Of a stretch of 64,000 nucleotides of DNA, positions 52,458-62,632 are shown in pieces. Source of the DNA: Staphylococcus pragensis (GTDB lineage Bacteria > Bacillota > Bacilli > Staphylococcales > Staphylococcaceae); NCBI RefSeq assembly GCF_004785665.1, contig NZ_SRPJ01000002.1, positions 62,001-126,000 of the forward strand. Reading direction: 5' to 3'. The notes under the pieces are model-generated. The model searched no databases. It was given only the letters and a program-made list of their open reading frames with translations, and was not told where the DNA came from. The position numbers and the translations under genes are program-made. Every line of letters starts with the position of its first letter. Within the stretch, counting starts at the first letter, position 1.

Positions 52458-54623
52458 CTATTTCTTAAATGAGTGACGAATACGGTTCATCCAGCCAGCA
52501 CGACGTTTAGAAACGACGGGCATGCCTGAAGGTTGCGCAGCTCGCTTCTTTAACTCTTGACCGTACTTCATCGCTTCTTGCATTAAGTAAACTTGAGAGT
52601 TTAATGGAGATAAATTATTTTCAACATAGTGATACTCACCATTTTGATCTTGATAACGACCTTTTTGGTTATCAGATAATTGTAAATCCATAAATTCAAC
52701 TAAACGTTTACCAATTTCTTTATCTTCCACAGGGAATAGAATTTCCACACGTTTAATCATATTACGTGTCATTACGTCTGCAGATGATAAGTAAATGCGT
52801 TCGTCACCATTATTGTGGAAGTAATAAATACGTGAGTGTTCTAATAAACGTCCTACGATACTTACCACTTCGATATTTTCACTAATGCCAGGGATACCTG
52901 GTTTTAAGCAACAAATACCACGAATGATTAATTGAATTTTCACACCAGCTTGTGATGCTTCGAATAACTTTTCAATAATCGCTTTATCCGTTAATGAGTT
53001 CATCTTCATCATGATTTTCCCGTTACCATGTTGAAGGTGACTGTTAATTTCTTTATCGATACGATCAATAAAGACATCACGGATATCGAATGGTGCTACG
53101 ATTAATTTATTGTATTCTGGTTTAACAGAGTAACCACTTAAATAGTTGAAGAAGTTAATCGCATCTTCTGCAATTTCTTTATTTGTTGTGATGATACCCA
53201 TGTCAGTATAAAGTTTAGCCGTTTTATCGTTATAGTTACCTGTACCTAAATGAACGAATGATGTTAATTCGTTTCCGATACGTTTAACAACTAAAGCGAT
53301 TTTACTGTGTGTTTTTAAGTGTGTCATACCGTAAATTACGTGACAGCCAGCATCTTCTAACATACGTGCCCAATGAACGTTGTTTTCTTCGTCGAAACGT
53401 GCTTTTAATTCTACAAGCACAGTTACTTGTTTACCTTTTTCAGCAGCTTCTTTCAAGCTGTTAATGATAGGTGAATCTTTACTTACACGGTATAACGTTT
53501 GTTTAATCGCTACTGTGTTCGGATCATCAGCCGCTTCACGAATGAAATCAACGATAGGTTCGAATGATTCGTATGGATGGTGGAAGAAGATGTCACGTTT
53601 TAGTGCAAGGTCATACACATTGTTATTGCCTAAAGAACGTGGAATTTGTGGTGTATATTTCTCATACGTTAAATAATTTAATTTATGTGATAAATGACCA
53701 ACTAGACCAAAGATAAATGTTAAATCTAATGGACCGTTTAAGAAATACACATCTTGTTTATCAACTTCAAGTGTTTCAATTAACCAGTCTAAATCATCTG
53801 GATTAGCTGTACGTCCATCTACTTCTAAACGTACGGCTGAACCACTTTTACGTTCTTTTAAGAAACGTTCGATTTCGATTAATAAATCTTCAGCACCATC
53901 TTCATGGATAGTTAAATCGGCATTTCTTGTAATTCTGAAAGTAAAGGTATTTAGAACCTCATATCCAGTAAATAAATAATTAATGAAATACGTAATTACG
54001 TCTTCGACCATAACTACATATTGTTTAGCTCCTTCATTGTAAGTTAAGAATCTTGGAATGAGTGAAGGAATTTGGACAATAGCTGAATTAATTGCATCCT
54101 CAGTATCAATATCAACGAAGATATTTAAGCTTTTATTATTAAGTTTTGGGAAAGGATGGTACGCATCAATGCCAAGTGGTGTTAAAGTTGGTAAGATTGT
54201 TAATTTGAAATCTCTTTCTAACTTAGTTAATAATGTGTCAGATAGTTCATCCGGTTTGCACATCACGATGTCGTAATCTTTTAATTCCTCAATTAATTCA
54301 TTGTAGCGTTCGTATTGTTTATCAACGTATCTTTTTGCTTTTTCTTGGATAGCATCAACTTGTTCTTGTGGTGTCATTTGCGCTTTGTTTTCTGGTTTGT
54401 CATAGCCCATTTTTACTTGGTCTTTCAAACCAGCGACACGAACCATAAAGAATTCATCTAAGTTCGAACTAAAAATTGACACGAAATTTAATTTTTCGAG
54501 TAGTGGATTGTTATTATCGTATGATTCTTGAAGTACGCGATAGTTGAAATCCAACCAACTTAATTCGCGGTTATTGTAGTATTGTGGTAAACTGATATCA
54601 TTTTCTCCCAATTGAGTTTGCAT
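52458..54623 (-). CDS. ppk: Polyphosphate kinase 1
   Basis: Reversibly polymerises the gamma phosphate of ATP to polyphosphate. 721 aa from ATG 54623. Family order is visible: N-domain [19 protein letters not shown], head domain, then the two PLD-like C-domains with the autophosphorylated His in [15 protein letters not shown] and [18 protein letters not shown], and second-domain [14 protein letters not shown] with [25 protein letters not shown]. An in-frame ATG 54644 is possible but has no proper ribosome site. Convergent with nothing; it follows ppx with a gap of 98 bp. Confidence 0.94.
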   Translation of the reverse strand: MQTQLGENDISLPQYYNNRELSWLDFNYRVLQESYDNNNPLLEKLNFVSIFSSNLDEFFMVRVAGLKDQVKMGYDKPENKAQMTPQEQVDAIQEKAKRYVDKQYERYNELIEELKDYDIVMCKPDELSDTLLTKLERDFKLTILPTLTPLGIDAYHPFPKLNNKSLNIFVDIDTEDAINSAIVQIPSLIPRFLTYNEGAKQYVVMVEDVITYFINYLFTGYEVLNTFTFRITRNADLTIHEDGAEDLLIEIERFLKERKSGSAVRLEVDGRTANPDDLDWLIETLEVDKQDVYFLNGPLDLTFIFGLVGHLSHKLNYLTYEKYTPQIPRSLGNNNVYDLALKRDIFFHHPYESFEPIVDFIREAADDPNTVAIKQTLYRVSKDSPIINSLKEAAEKGKQVTVLVELKARFDEENNVHWARMLEDAGCHVIYGMTHLKTHSKIALVVKRIGNELTSFVHLGTGNYNDKTAKLYTDMGIITTNKEIAEDAINFFNYLSGYSVKPEYNKLIVAPFDIRDVFIDRIDKEINSHLQHGNGKIMMKMNSLTDKAIIEKLFEASQAGVKIQLIIRGICCLKPGIPGISENIEVVSIVGRLLEHSRIYYFHNNGDERIYLSSADVMTRNMIKRVEILFPVEDKEIGKRLVEFMDLQLSDNQKGRYQDQNGEYHYVENNLSPLNSQVYLMQEAMKYGQELKKRAAQPSGMPVVSKRRAGWMNRIRHSFKK

Positions 54624-54721
54624 ATTCCAAATACACCTCGTCATTTCCTCAAATATACTTTATTTATAGTGATTTAATAGTCAATGGCAGAATGACCTAA
54701 TTCTAAGATAGCATATTAATT

Positions 54722-56263
54722 TTAAGATTTTGTAAAGATGATGGAAACTTTCCCTTTAAGTATCTTTTCGATATGTTTTTTCTGTCTATTTGCTTGATAT
54801 TCTTCAGCAATAGGTTCACCGTCTGTGTAATAAACAGTTAGTTCGTAGTCATCTTCACCTTTTTTCTTTTTCTTCAATTCCACATCGTCAACAAAACTTG
54901 TGTGTGAAATATTTAGCGCGTTGATGAATTTAATGATGCCACCTAATGTTTGAATCGTGTCGATTTCTTTACTACTAAACCATTCTGTTTCTTTGCAATA
55001 AAATTTAAGTAGCGATTTATTTTTAAAGCTAGCGAGTAATGCAAGTTTCACACGGTCTTTATGTGTGTAACCATTAATCATTGAGTTCGCGATAATATAG
55101 TAAGTATGTGGTGAACTTGAATCTGAATCGATAAAGCTACCTAGATAATAAATATAAGCGCCTTCTTCAAATAGACGTTGGTCGTTATCGCTAATATCTA
55201 AATCACGCATCTCAATAAGTTGTGCTAGTAAAGATTTAGCTAATTTTAAACGCGCTTGTGAACTCACATCCTCGATATGATATTCACGTGCTAAAAAATG
55301 GATTGACTCTTTGCGCACATTATTTTTATTAAACACATCTGGATAGCTTTCACGAATTTGTTTAATGACATAGCCTTCGCGTAATCCGTTTCTTGAAAAT
55401 GTAAACTGTGTTGCATCTACTTTTTTATAAAGTGTTTTAAAGACGGATACAGCTGGTAGAATAATGTCTACACGGTCACGACTTAACCCATCTAGGTTAG
55501 TTAAATCATCACGTGAACTTTTACGGATAATGTCATACACTTCATCAATATCTTTATTAGACATTGTATAGTTATGTACACCGCCGATAGGATAAGAATG
55601 TTCTGATTGATGGATACGCGCTACGTTTCGCGCAGAACCACCTACACCAACTAATGCCACTTCTTGATCTTTTAACCAATCTAATGTATCAAACTGTTGA
55701 GATAAGAACTTCTCCATATCTTTAATGGCACTTTTATCATTGTGATCTTTGCCTTCAAAGAATTTGCGTTTTAAAGTGACAACACCAAATGGGAAACTAT
55801 GTGATTCAAATAGTTCTTTGTCTTTAAATAGAGTGACTTCTGTAGAACCACCGCCGATATCTACTGAGACACCATTTTCAATTTCAGTCGTATGTGTAAT
55901 CGCATAGTAACCGTAATATGCTTCATCTTTTTCAGGTACGATTTTAATATCAAGACCGACTTCTTTCTTCACTTCTTTCACAATTTCATCGTTGTTCTTT
56001 GATTGACGGATTGCAGCCGTCGCAATCGGATGCAACTCTGTAACATTAAATTTATCTGAAACAGATTTGAAACTGTGTAATGCATCGATTAAGACATGTA
56101 TGCCTTCTTTACTCATTTTATTATCTTTAGTGAGATATTGACTCAAACGAGCAGGGGTTTTAATATTAAGCAATTCACTAAGACCTGTATTTTTATCGAA
56201 TTTAAATATTACTAATCGGATGGTATTTGATCCAATATCGATTAAACCTATACGTTCTTCCAT
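54722..56263 (-). CDS. ppx: Exopolyphosphatase Ppx/GppA
   Basis: Hydrolyses terminal phosphate of polyphosphate or pppGpp. 513 aa. The actin-like ATPase fold starts RIGLIDIGSNTIRLVIF, has IATAAIRQSKN, the SVDIGGGSTEVTLF phosphate loop near 145 and VALVGVGGSARNVARI near 208. The C-terminal HD-type helical domain follows. The start at 56263 has AGGAGG five bases upstream. With ppk downstream on the same strand, the pair makes and degrades polyphosphate; the relP gene in this window links to the same stress physiology. Confidence 0.9.
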   Translation of the reverse strand: MEERIGLIDIGSNTIRLVIFKFDKNTGLSELLNIKTPARLSQYLTKDNKMSKEGIHVLIDALHSFKSVSDKFNVTELHPIATAAIRQSKNNDEIVKEVKKEVGLDIKIVPEKDEAYYGYYAITHTTEIENGVSVDIGGGSTEVTLFKDKELFESHSFPFGVVTLKRKFFEGKDHNDKSAIKDMEKFLSQQFDTLDWLKDQEVALVGVGGSARNVARIHQSEHSYPIGGVHNYTMSNKDIDEVYDIIRKSSRDDLTNLDGLSRDRVDIILPAVSVFKTLYKKVDATQFTFSRNGLREGYVIKQIRESYPDVFNKNNVRKESIHFLAREYHIEDVSSQARLKLAKSLLAQLIEMRDLDISDNDQRLFEEGAYIYYLGSFIDSDSSSPHTYYIIANSMINGYTHKDRVKLALLASFKNKSLLKFYCKETEWFSSKEIDTIQTLGGIIKFINALNISHTSFVDDVELKKKKKGEDDYELTVYYTDGEPIAEEYQANRQKKHIEKILKGKVSIIFTKS

Positions 56264-56386
56264 CATGTCCTCCTCAATGACTAGAATATGTGTTGAATTT
56301 TATTACTTATTTATACTTTTATTTTACCGTAATATTGGGGATTGAAAAAGGGAGCAAAAGGAAATCTTAGTTTAATAATATGAAAA

Positions 56387-56465
56387 AGGAGTGAAACAGA
56401 AATCTTTGATGAAAAAGTTTCGTAGTCTCACTCCCTGTAAGGATGACTGGGATTGAAAATGCTTA
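56387..56465. repeat. Staphylococcal intergenic repeat, second family, copy 2
   Basis: GAGTGAAACAGAAATCT...TTTCGTAGTCTCACTCCC...GGATGACTGGGATTGAAAA is related to 12458-12540. Confidence 0.55.
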
Positions 56466-56553
56466 ATATAAGCACACTTTCAATTCAGTTAGCTGCTATC
56501 ACTTTATAAAATTAGACTGTGGTATTTAATCATTTTCAAACTCTTGTATCCAT

Positions 56554-58098
56554 TTATTTAGGTATTTTAACAGGGCCACCTGGTCCTAGTGGTATGCCAA
56601 GTAAGTACCAGACAATCACGAATATGGTCCAGGCGATACCTAAAGCAATGGTGTATGGCATGAGACTTGAAAGTAATGAACCCAGTTTCATATTTTTATC
56701 ATACTTTTGCGCATAAGAAAGCAGTAATGGCATATAAGGCATCATTGGTGTAATAGGATTGGTAACTGAGTCACCCACACGATAAATCATTTGCGTGAAA
56801 GCAGGGTGGAAGCCAACTAAAATCATCATTGGTACAAATATTGGAGCGAGAATACCCCATTTAGCTGATGCACTACCAATTAACATATTGACTATACTAC
56901 TTAATAAGATGATACCGATAATAAGCACGATACCATTCTGATGTTGTAATAATTTAGCACCATACACTGCGACGATAATGCCTAAGTTACTCCATTGTAA
57001 AAAGGCAAGTAATTGAGCTGCGAAGAATACAATTAAGATGAATGAACCCATTGAACCTAATGAATCTGCAACCATAGTACCTAAATCTTTTGTGCTTTTA
57101 ATTTGTTTACTCATAACGCCATAAATGACGCCAAGAATTAAGAATAGGACTAGGATAACTAATCCGACACCGTTAATTAATGGTGAATCATCTATTAAAC
57201 TACCTGTCTTCGGATTACGCAGCCAACTTGATTCAGGAATACAACAAATAATGAGCGCAATCACTAAGATAAGAAATGATATGTTTGCCCATAAAAGTGC
57301 TTTCTTCTCAGTAGGTGTTACTTTAGAAGATGTTTCATCCTCCTCATCTAAATCTGATTGACTTTCATCATATTTTCCTAAATGAGGCAGCACAATCTTA
57401 ATTGTCACGAAATAAATCACGGGTAGTATTAAGAATACACTGGCAGCGATAAAGTACCAGTTCATTGCGACATTGATTTTAACGTTATCTGAAACTATTT
57501 TTGTAGCTGGTTCAGTAAAGGCATACACGAGTGCATCTTGCATACCGATTAATAGATTGGCACCGAAGCCACCAACTGCTGCAGCGTAAGCCATTGTTAA
57601 ACCTGCGATAGGGTGGTAGCCAATCTTAATGAAAAGCATAGCAGCAAGTGGTGGTAAAATCACTGTGGCTGCGTCTCCCGCTAAACTACCTAAGATACCA
57701 ATTAAAATAATTGTAGGTAAAATCAGTTTGTTAGAGGCTTTGTTTACGACAGAAATCATTAGTTTGTCAAAGTAGCCAGTTTTTTCAGCGGCACCGACAC
57801 CAATCATAACTGCAAGCACCAAGCCAAGCGCTGGAAATTCAGAGAAATTTTTAATTGCATCATTCATAATCATCGCAATGCCATCTGTACTAATAATACT
57901 TTTAGCATGGATGATTTTCCCTGTACCGGGATGTTTAACTGAGATATTAAATAGTGAAACAATCCATGTGATGACAGCTAAACCGACACACATGAGAAAG
58001 AAGAGTACTGCTGGATCGGGTAATTTATTACCCACTTTTTCAACGCCATTTAAAAACTTTGTAAGTAAAGATGGTTTATCTTTTGTATTTGTGGTCAT
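56554..58098 (-). CDS. AbgT-family transporter (p-aminobenzoyl-glutamate type)
   Basis: A 514-aa inner-membrane protein with about 12 segments. Begins FLNGVEKVGNKLPDPAVLFFLMCVGL; further marks are the hairpin motif LPPLAAMLFIKIGYHPIAGLTMAYAAAVGGFGANLLIG and the C-terminal GSASAKWGILAPIFVPMMILVGFHPAFTQMIYRVGDSVTNPITPMMPYMPLLL. AbgT proteins were named for p-aminobenzoyl-glutamate uptake; some export sulphonamides. ATG 58098 is preceded by AAAGGGGG. Single gene. Confidence 0.9.
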   Translation of the reverse strand: MTTNTKDKPSLLTKFLNGVEKVGNKLPDPAVLFFLMCVGLAVITWIVSLFNISVKHPGTGKIIHAKSIISTDGIAMIMNDAIKNFSEFPALGLVLAVMIGVGAAEKTGYFDKLMISVVNKASNKLILPTIILIGILGSLAGDAATVILPPLAAMLFIKIGYHPIAGLTMAYAAAVGGFGANLLIGMQDALVYAFTEPATKIVSDNVKINVAMNWYFIAASVFLILPVIYFVTIKIVLPHLGKYDESQSDLDEEDETSSKVTPTEKKALLWANISFLILVIALIICCIPESSWLRNPKTGSLIDDSPLINGVGLVILVLFLILGVIYGVMSKQIKSTKDLGTMVADSLGSMGSFILIVFFAAQLLAFLQWSNLGIIVAVYGAKLLQHQNGIVLIIGIILLSSIVNMLIGSASAKWGILAPIFVPMMILVGFHPAFTQMIYRVGDSVTNPITPMMPYMPLLLSYAQKYDKNMKLGSLLSSLMPYTIALGIAWTIFVIVWYLLGIPLGPGGPVKIPK

Positions 58099-58249
58099 GA
58101 AATGGCCCCCTTTATTAGATAACGTAAAGTATAACAAACTAATTTTTAAAATATAGCAATATTCAGAAATTTAAATATAAGAATTATTTATTACTTGAAT
58201 AAGTTATTTAAATTTATGAATTGTTAAATTGAGGTTTAAAATTTTTTGG

Positions 58250-58263
58250 GTTAAGCGCTATCA
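58250..58263. promoter_or_regulatory. Possible cre site upstream of SDR
   Basis: GTTAAGCGCTATCA matches the cre consensus at 12 of 14 positions. Confidence 0.4.
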
Positions 58264-58361
58264 TTCGTTTGCCCGCGTTTGAGATGCTTCATTTTGTGGA
58301 AAAAGAACGAAGAATACAACAATAAAGTTGAGTAGAAATCAATTTGGGAGCGTGAACAGTT

Positions 58362-59105
58362 ATGAAACGTTTAGAAAACAAAATTGCAGTGATTACTGGA
58401 GCGAGCACTGGTATTGGGCAAGCGTCTGCGAAAGCATTAGCTGAAGAAGGTGCGCATGTCTTAGCATTAGATATTTCGGATGATCAACAAGTTCAAGATT
58501 TCGCGAAGACAGCGAAAGAAGAATATGGACGTATTGACGTCATTTTTAATAACGCAGGTGTGGACCACAGCGCAGGTCGTATTCATGAATATCCAGTGGA
58601 AGTGTTTGATAACATCATGAACGTAGATATGAGAGGGACATTCCTAGTAACGAAATTCTTACTTCCATTAATGATGGATAATGGTGGTTCTATCATCAAT
58701 ACCGCTTCATTCTCAGGGCAAGCAGCTGACCTATACCGTTCAGGATATAACGCTGCGAAAGGTGCAGTTATTAACTTTACGAAATCTATTGCGATTGAAT
58801 ATGGTCGTGAGAATATCCGTGCTAACGCAATTGCACCGGGTACAATTGAAACACCATTGGTAGATAACTTAGCAGGTACATCTGAAGATGAAGCGGGTAA
58901 AACTTTCCGTGAAAATCAAAAATGGGTAACACCTATGGGCCGCTTAGGTAAACCAGAAGAAGTAGGCAAGCTAGTAGCCTTCTTAGCGTCAGACGATAGT
59001 TCATTTATTACTGGTGAAACAGTTCGTATTGATGGCGGCGTGATGGCATACACATGGCCTGGCGAAATGTTAAGCGATGATAATTGGAAAAATACAGTAG
59101 AATAG
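58362..59105 (+). CDS. Short-chain dehydrogenase/reductase
   Basis: A 247-aa classical SDR. TGASTGIG (residues 12-19), an Asp at the end of beta-2 (LALDISDD), which favours NAD, NNAGVDHSAG, INTASFSGQAADL with the catalytic Ser, and YNAAKGAV with Tyr/Lys. C-terminal FITGETVRIDGGVMAYTWPGEM is typical of sugar-alcohol or oxoacyl reductases. Substrate unknown. Confidence 0.85.
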   Translation: MKRLENKIAVITGASTGIGQASAKALAEEGAHVLALDISDDQQVQDFAKTAKEEYGRIDVIFNNAGVDHSAGRIHEYPVEVFDNIMNVDMRGTFLVTKFLLPLMMDNGGSIINTASFSGQAADLYRSGYNAAKGAVINFTKSIAIEYGRENIRANAIAPGTIETPLVDNLAGTSEDEAGKTFRENQKWVTPMGRLGKPEEVGKLVAFLASDDSSFITGETVRIDGGVMAYTWPGEMLSDDNWKNTVE

Positions 59106-59124
59106 AGATAAAATGTGGTAAAAA

Positions 59125-59157
59125 AAGTCGTTCTATTAATTTAGAACGGCTTTTTTA
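59125..59157 (+). terminator. Terminator of the second SDR gene
   Basis: AAGTCGTTCTA / TAGAACGGCTT then six T. Confidence 0.88.
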
Positions 59158-59199
59158 ATTCGTTATTTAAAACGAAAAGACGACTAACACCAATACACC

Positions 59200-59266
59200 A
59201 TTTAAAACCCCCAGTCTACTGCCATAGACTGGGGGTTGGTGTCATTATATGACGATACTGTTCGTT
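59200..59266 (-). ncRNA. Orphan RNA II-like antitoxin RNA (Fst-type) with toxin remnant
   Basis: On the minus strand, TTGTAT (59302-59297), 18 bases, TATATT (59278-59273) predicts a start near 59266. The RNA ends in AACCCCCAGTCTA / TAGACTGGGGGTT with loop TGGCAG, the same loop as at 25573-25604. Near its 5' end it carries the complement of ATGACGATACTGTTCGTTAAG, which reads like the start of an Fst toxin (M-T-I-L-F-V). At 59164-59187 CGT TAT TTA AAA CGA AAA GAC GAC TAA could be a toxin tail (RYLKRKDD). No complete toxin gene lies upstream. Confidence 0.6.
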
Positions 59267-59317
59267 AAGATAAATATACCATAAATGAATATAAAAATAC
59301 AATTTTTAACTAGTAAG

Positions 59318-60394
59318 TTACCATTTTATTTTGTCATAAGCATCATCGTTAAGTGAGCGGACGATTTCAGTTACAAGTCGTACTGAATTTTCATAGTCAT
59401 CAGTATGCAACACTGACACATTTGAGTGCATATAACGTAATGCGACACCAATAGAAATCGTAGGGATACCTTCATTAGCGACATGAATACTACCTGCGTC
59501 TGTACCACCGCCTGGCGTTGTATCCCATTGAACAGTAATATAATGTTTCTTCGCCACTTCCTTGATGTGTTGACGTAACCCTTGATGTGCGACATTTGAA
59601 GCGTCCATTAATATAACTACAGGTCCATTACCGATAGCTGTCTCACTGCCTTGATTTGTCATTCCTGGTGTGTCATATGCTACAGCAACATCTACTGCGA
59701 TGGCTAGATCAGGTTTAATTTTATTGGCAGCCACTTTAGCACCACGTAAGCCGACTTCCTCTTGCACAGTTGCGCCAGAATATAAATCGATGCCAATTTG
59801 TTCATCTTTTAAATTTTTAAGAACATCGATAGCAAGCGCGCAACCATAACGGTTATCGAAGGCTTTAGCTGTTAAATATTTGCCATTTGCAAGTTGTTCG
59901 AACTCACTATATGGCGTAATCATATTACCAATTTCTACGCCATGTTGTTCTGCATCTTCTTTACTGCGCACGCCAATATCGATAAACATATCTTTAATAT
60001 CGATTGGCTTTTTACGTGCTTCTGGTGTAAGGACGTGAGGCGGTTTAGAACCAATGATACCGCGAATCTCTTTGCCATCGTCCGTCGTGATCGTTACTTT
60101 TTGTGATAACATCACTTGATTCCACCAGCCGCCAATCGGTTGGAACTTAATGAAACCATTATTATCAATGCTTGTCACGATGAAGCCAATCTCATCTAAA
60201 TGACCTGAAACCATTAATGATTTTGTGCCTGTTTTACTTTCTTTTTTCCCGAAAATGCCACCCAAACCGTCTTCGATAATTTCATCACTCACAGGTTCTA
60301 GATAATGACGCATTGTTTCTTTAACTTTGCGCTCATAACCTGCAATACCATTTACGTCAGTCAATGACTTGAGTAATTCGATTGATTCTTTCAT
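59318..60394 (-). CDS. M42-family metallo-aminopeptidase (glutamyl aminopeptidase/FrvX type)
   Basis: A 358-aa dinuclear-metal aminopeptidase that forms tetrahedral dodecamers. Metal residues are visible in MVSGHLDEIGFIV (His/Asp), TAKAFDNRYGCALAID (Asp), TVQEEVGLRGAK (Glu-Glu catalytic pair) and VDVAVAYDTPG; GGTDAGSIHVANEGIPTISIGVALRYMHSN carries the last His region. Family members cleave N-terminal acidic or hydrophobic residues, and some are cellulase-like misnomers. Single gene. Confidence 0.9.
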   Translation of the reverse strand: MKESIELLKSLTDVNGIAGYERKVKETMRHYLEPVSDEIIEDGLGGIFGKKESKTGTKSLMVSGHLDEIGFIVTSIDNNGFIKFQPIGGWWNQVMLSQKVTITTDDGKEIRGIIGSKPPHVLTPEARKKPIDIKDMFIDIGVRSKEDAEQHGVEIGNMITPYSEFEQLANGKYLTAKAFDNRYGCALAIDVLKNLKDEQIGIDLYSGATVQEEVGLRGAKVAANKIKPDLAIAVDVAVAYDTPGMTNQGSETAIGNGPVVILMDASNVAHQGLRQHIKEVAKKHYITVQWDTTPGGGTDAGSIHVANEGIPTISIGVALRYMHSNVSVLHTDDYENSVRLVTEIVRSLNDDAYDKIKW

Positions 60395-60566
60395 ATGTAT
60401 GTGCCCCCCTAATATATGTAATTACAATCATTGTAGCATGATTAAACTTAATTTTCTGAAAAAATAGCGGTTTAAAATATAAAAAGAATTGAAAAATCTC
60501 ACATCCTCAATAAGTAAGTGCTATAATTTATTGTAAAGATGAATAAAAGGGAAGTAGAGGCATATC

Positions 60567-61025
60567 ATGAAGAAATTCTTAATATTAGTGGGCATTGTTG
60601 TATTAAGTGTAAGCTTGTTAAGTGCTTGTAGTAAAGAGCGTTCCAAGACATATGAAGGTGATGTTGATGGTAAACATGTCATCACGACTTTGACTTATAA
60701 GAAAAATAAAGTATTAAAACAAAACACAATTAGTACGTTAAAATATAATGATTTAGGTATGTCGAAAGAAGAAGGTAAAAAAGCATTTGATGATAATCGT
60801 TCGCTGAAAGATTATAAAGGCGTATCGTATAAATTAGAAGATAACCATGAAAAATGGGTTGAAAATGTTGAGATTGATTACAAAAAAGCTAATCTTAAAG
60901 AAATTGGAAAACAACTTCCGTACGCTACATTATCTAAGAATGGTAAAAAAGTGAATATGGAAGGGTCAGTACGTTATTTAAAACATTTAGGATTTAAACA
61001 AAAATCGAATATGACAGATGACTAA
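60567..61025 (+). CDS. YehR-like lipoprotein (DUF1307)
   Basis: A 152-aa secreted lipoprotein. Signal peptide MKKFLILVGIVVLSVSLLSACS with lipobox LSAC (Cys near 21). The body TYEGDVDGKHVITTLTYKKNKVLKQNTISTLKYNDLGMSKEEGKKAF has the DUF1307/YehR pattern. The function is not established. It has its own terminator and ribosome site GGGAAG. Confidence 0.82.
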   Translation: MKKFLILVGIVVLSVSLLSACSKERSKTYEGDVDGKHVITTLTYKKNKVLKQNTISTLKYNDLGMSKEEGKKAFDDNRSLKDYKGVSYKLEDNHEKWVENVEIDYKKANLKEIGKQLPYATLSKNGKKVNMEGSVRYLKHLGFKQKSNMTDD

Positions 61026-61027
61026 AA

Positions 61028-61062
61028 AAGAAGGAGTAGGCATTTTCGCCTGCTCCTTTTTA
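61028..61062. terminator. Bidirectional terminator between lipoprotein and metY
   Basis: AAGGAG(T)AGGC / GCCT(G)CTCCTT with A/T runs on both sides. Confidence 0.88.
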
Positions 61063-61064
61063 AA

Positions 61065-62354
61065 TTATGAAATACTATTTAATGCAGCGTCTAAATCATT
61101 AATAATATCTTCAGCGTTTTCAGTACCGATTGATAAACGTACCATTTCTGGAAGTACACCGGATTGACGTTGTTCTTCTTCAGTTAATTGTTGATGTGTC
61201 GTACTTGCTGGATGGATGACTAATGATTTTGAATCACCGACGTTTGCAAGTAATGAGAATAGTTGTAATTCATCAACGAAGTGAGCGATGTCTTCAATTG
61301 AACCATCAACACCAAATGTTAAGATAGCGCCTTGGCCTTTAGGTAAATATTTATTTGCAAGTTGATGATATTTACTGTTTTCAAGTCCTGGATAATTAAC
61401 CCATGTCACTTTAGGGTGTTGATCAAGGAAGCGTGCTACTTTTAAGGCATTTTCAGAGTGACGTTCCATACGTAAATGAAGTGTTTCAAGACCGATTAGG
61501 AATTCATGAACGTTGTAAGGAGAAACGGCTGAACCTAAATCACGTAATAACTGAACGCGCGCTTTCGTAATGTATGCAGCTTCGCCAACATCTTTCGTAT
61601 AAGAAATACCGTGATAGCTAGGGTCGGGTTCAACTAAACCAGGGAATTTGACGTTGTCCCAATTGAATTTACCACTATCGACGATGATACCACCGATAGA
61701 AGTACCATGACCGCCAATGAATTTAGTGGCAGAGTGAATGACAACGTCTGCGCCATGTTCGAATGGACGACATAAGTAAGGAGAGGCAAAAGTATTATCA
61801 ATGATTAATGGAACCCCGTTGTCATGAGCAATATTTGCGACAGCTTCAATATCTAATACATCAATGGCAGGGTTACCAATTGTTTCTGCATAAATCGCAC
61901 GTGTTTTATCATTAATTGCTTTTTTAAAATTATCTGGCTGACTTGGATCAACGAAATGGACTTTGATGCCTAATTTTCTAAAAGTAATATTTAATAAGTT
62001 GAAAGAACCGCCATAAAGGTTTGAAGAGGCAACGATCTCTGAGCCAGTTTCAACAATGTTGAGTAAGGCGAGGGTGATGGCTGCTTGACCAGAAGATGTA
62101 GCGAGCGCACCTACGCCACCTTCTAATTGAGTGACGCGTTCTTCGAAGACATTTTGCGTAGGGTTCATAATTCGTGTATAGATATTTCCAGGTTGGGCAA
62201 GGGAGAATAAATCTTGAGCATGTTGAGTATTATCAAAAACATAACTTGATGTTTGATAAATCGGTACTGCACGTGATTTAGAGAATTCATCGATGACTTG
62301 ACCTGCATGAATCGTTTGAGTTTCAAATTTCCAATTTGGGCGTTGTTCTGACAT
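61065..62354 (-). CDS. metY: O-acetylhomoserine sulfhydrylase / aminocarboxypropyltransferase
   Basis: A 429-aa PLP enzyme of the gamma family that makes homocysteine from O-acetylhomoserine and sulphide. PLP-lysine is in [20 protein letters not shown] (near residue 209), with [22 protein letters not shown] near 59 and the late [37 protein letters not shown], typical of MetY rather than MetB. No S-box or T-box is visible in the 280 bp upstream. Confidence 0.92.
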   Translation of the reverse strand: MSEQRPNWKFETQTIHAGQVIDEFSKSRAVPIYQTSSYVFDNTQHAQDLFSLAQPGNIYTRIMNPTQNVFEERVTQLEGGVGALATSSGQAAITLALLNIVETGSEIVASSNLYGGSFNLLNITFRKLGIKVHFVDPSQPDNFKKAINDKTRAIYAETIGNPAIDVLDIEAVANIAHDNGVPLIIDNTFASPYLCRPFEHGADVVIHSATKFIGGHGTSIGGIIVDSGKFNWDNVKFPGLVEPDPSYHGISYTKDVGEAAYITKARVQLLRDLGSAVSPYNVHEFLIGLETLHLRMERHSENALKVARFLDQHPKVTWVNYPGLENSKYHQLANKYLPKGQGAILTFGVDGSIEDIAHFVDELQLFSLLANVGDSKSLVIHPASTTHQQLTEEEQRQSGVLPEMVRLSIGTENAEDIINDLDAALNSIS

Positions 62355-62464
62355 GGTGAGGACCTCTAATAAATTGAATTTTCAGATAATTATATTTGTA
62401 TATATTATACAGAAGTTGGAGGATAAATCAAACTGATTTACTCGGGATTGAAAAATTAATATAA

Positions 62465-62625
62465 ATTAAGAGGCTAGACAAGAAAGCTAATCTTTTCGGA
62501 AACTAATTAACGGCTTCCCAAAAGCAGGATTTTCGGCAGAGACCGTCACGACTCGAAAAAATTTGAGAAACAATTTTGCTCATCGTTCGGTTCTGCTCAA
62601 ATCCTAAACGCTTTTGTCCAGACCT
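62465..62625. repeat. Staphylococcal intergenic repeat, third type
   Basis: An imperfect long inverted structure begins AAGAGGCTAGACAAGAAAGC and ends GCTTTTGTCCAGACCTCTG, with a core of CGGAAAC, TTCGGCAGAGACCGTC and TCGTTCGG blocks. The ends pair with each other imperfectly. No gene lies in it. Confidence 0.55.
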
Positions 62626-62632
62626 CTGTGCT

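Noticed and set aside
62355-62632. S-box or T-box before metY
   Set aside because: No conserved riboswitch core or T-box (TGGxACCGCG-like) sequence is visible; the region holds a repeat.
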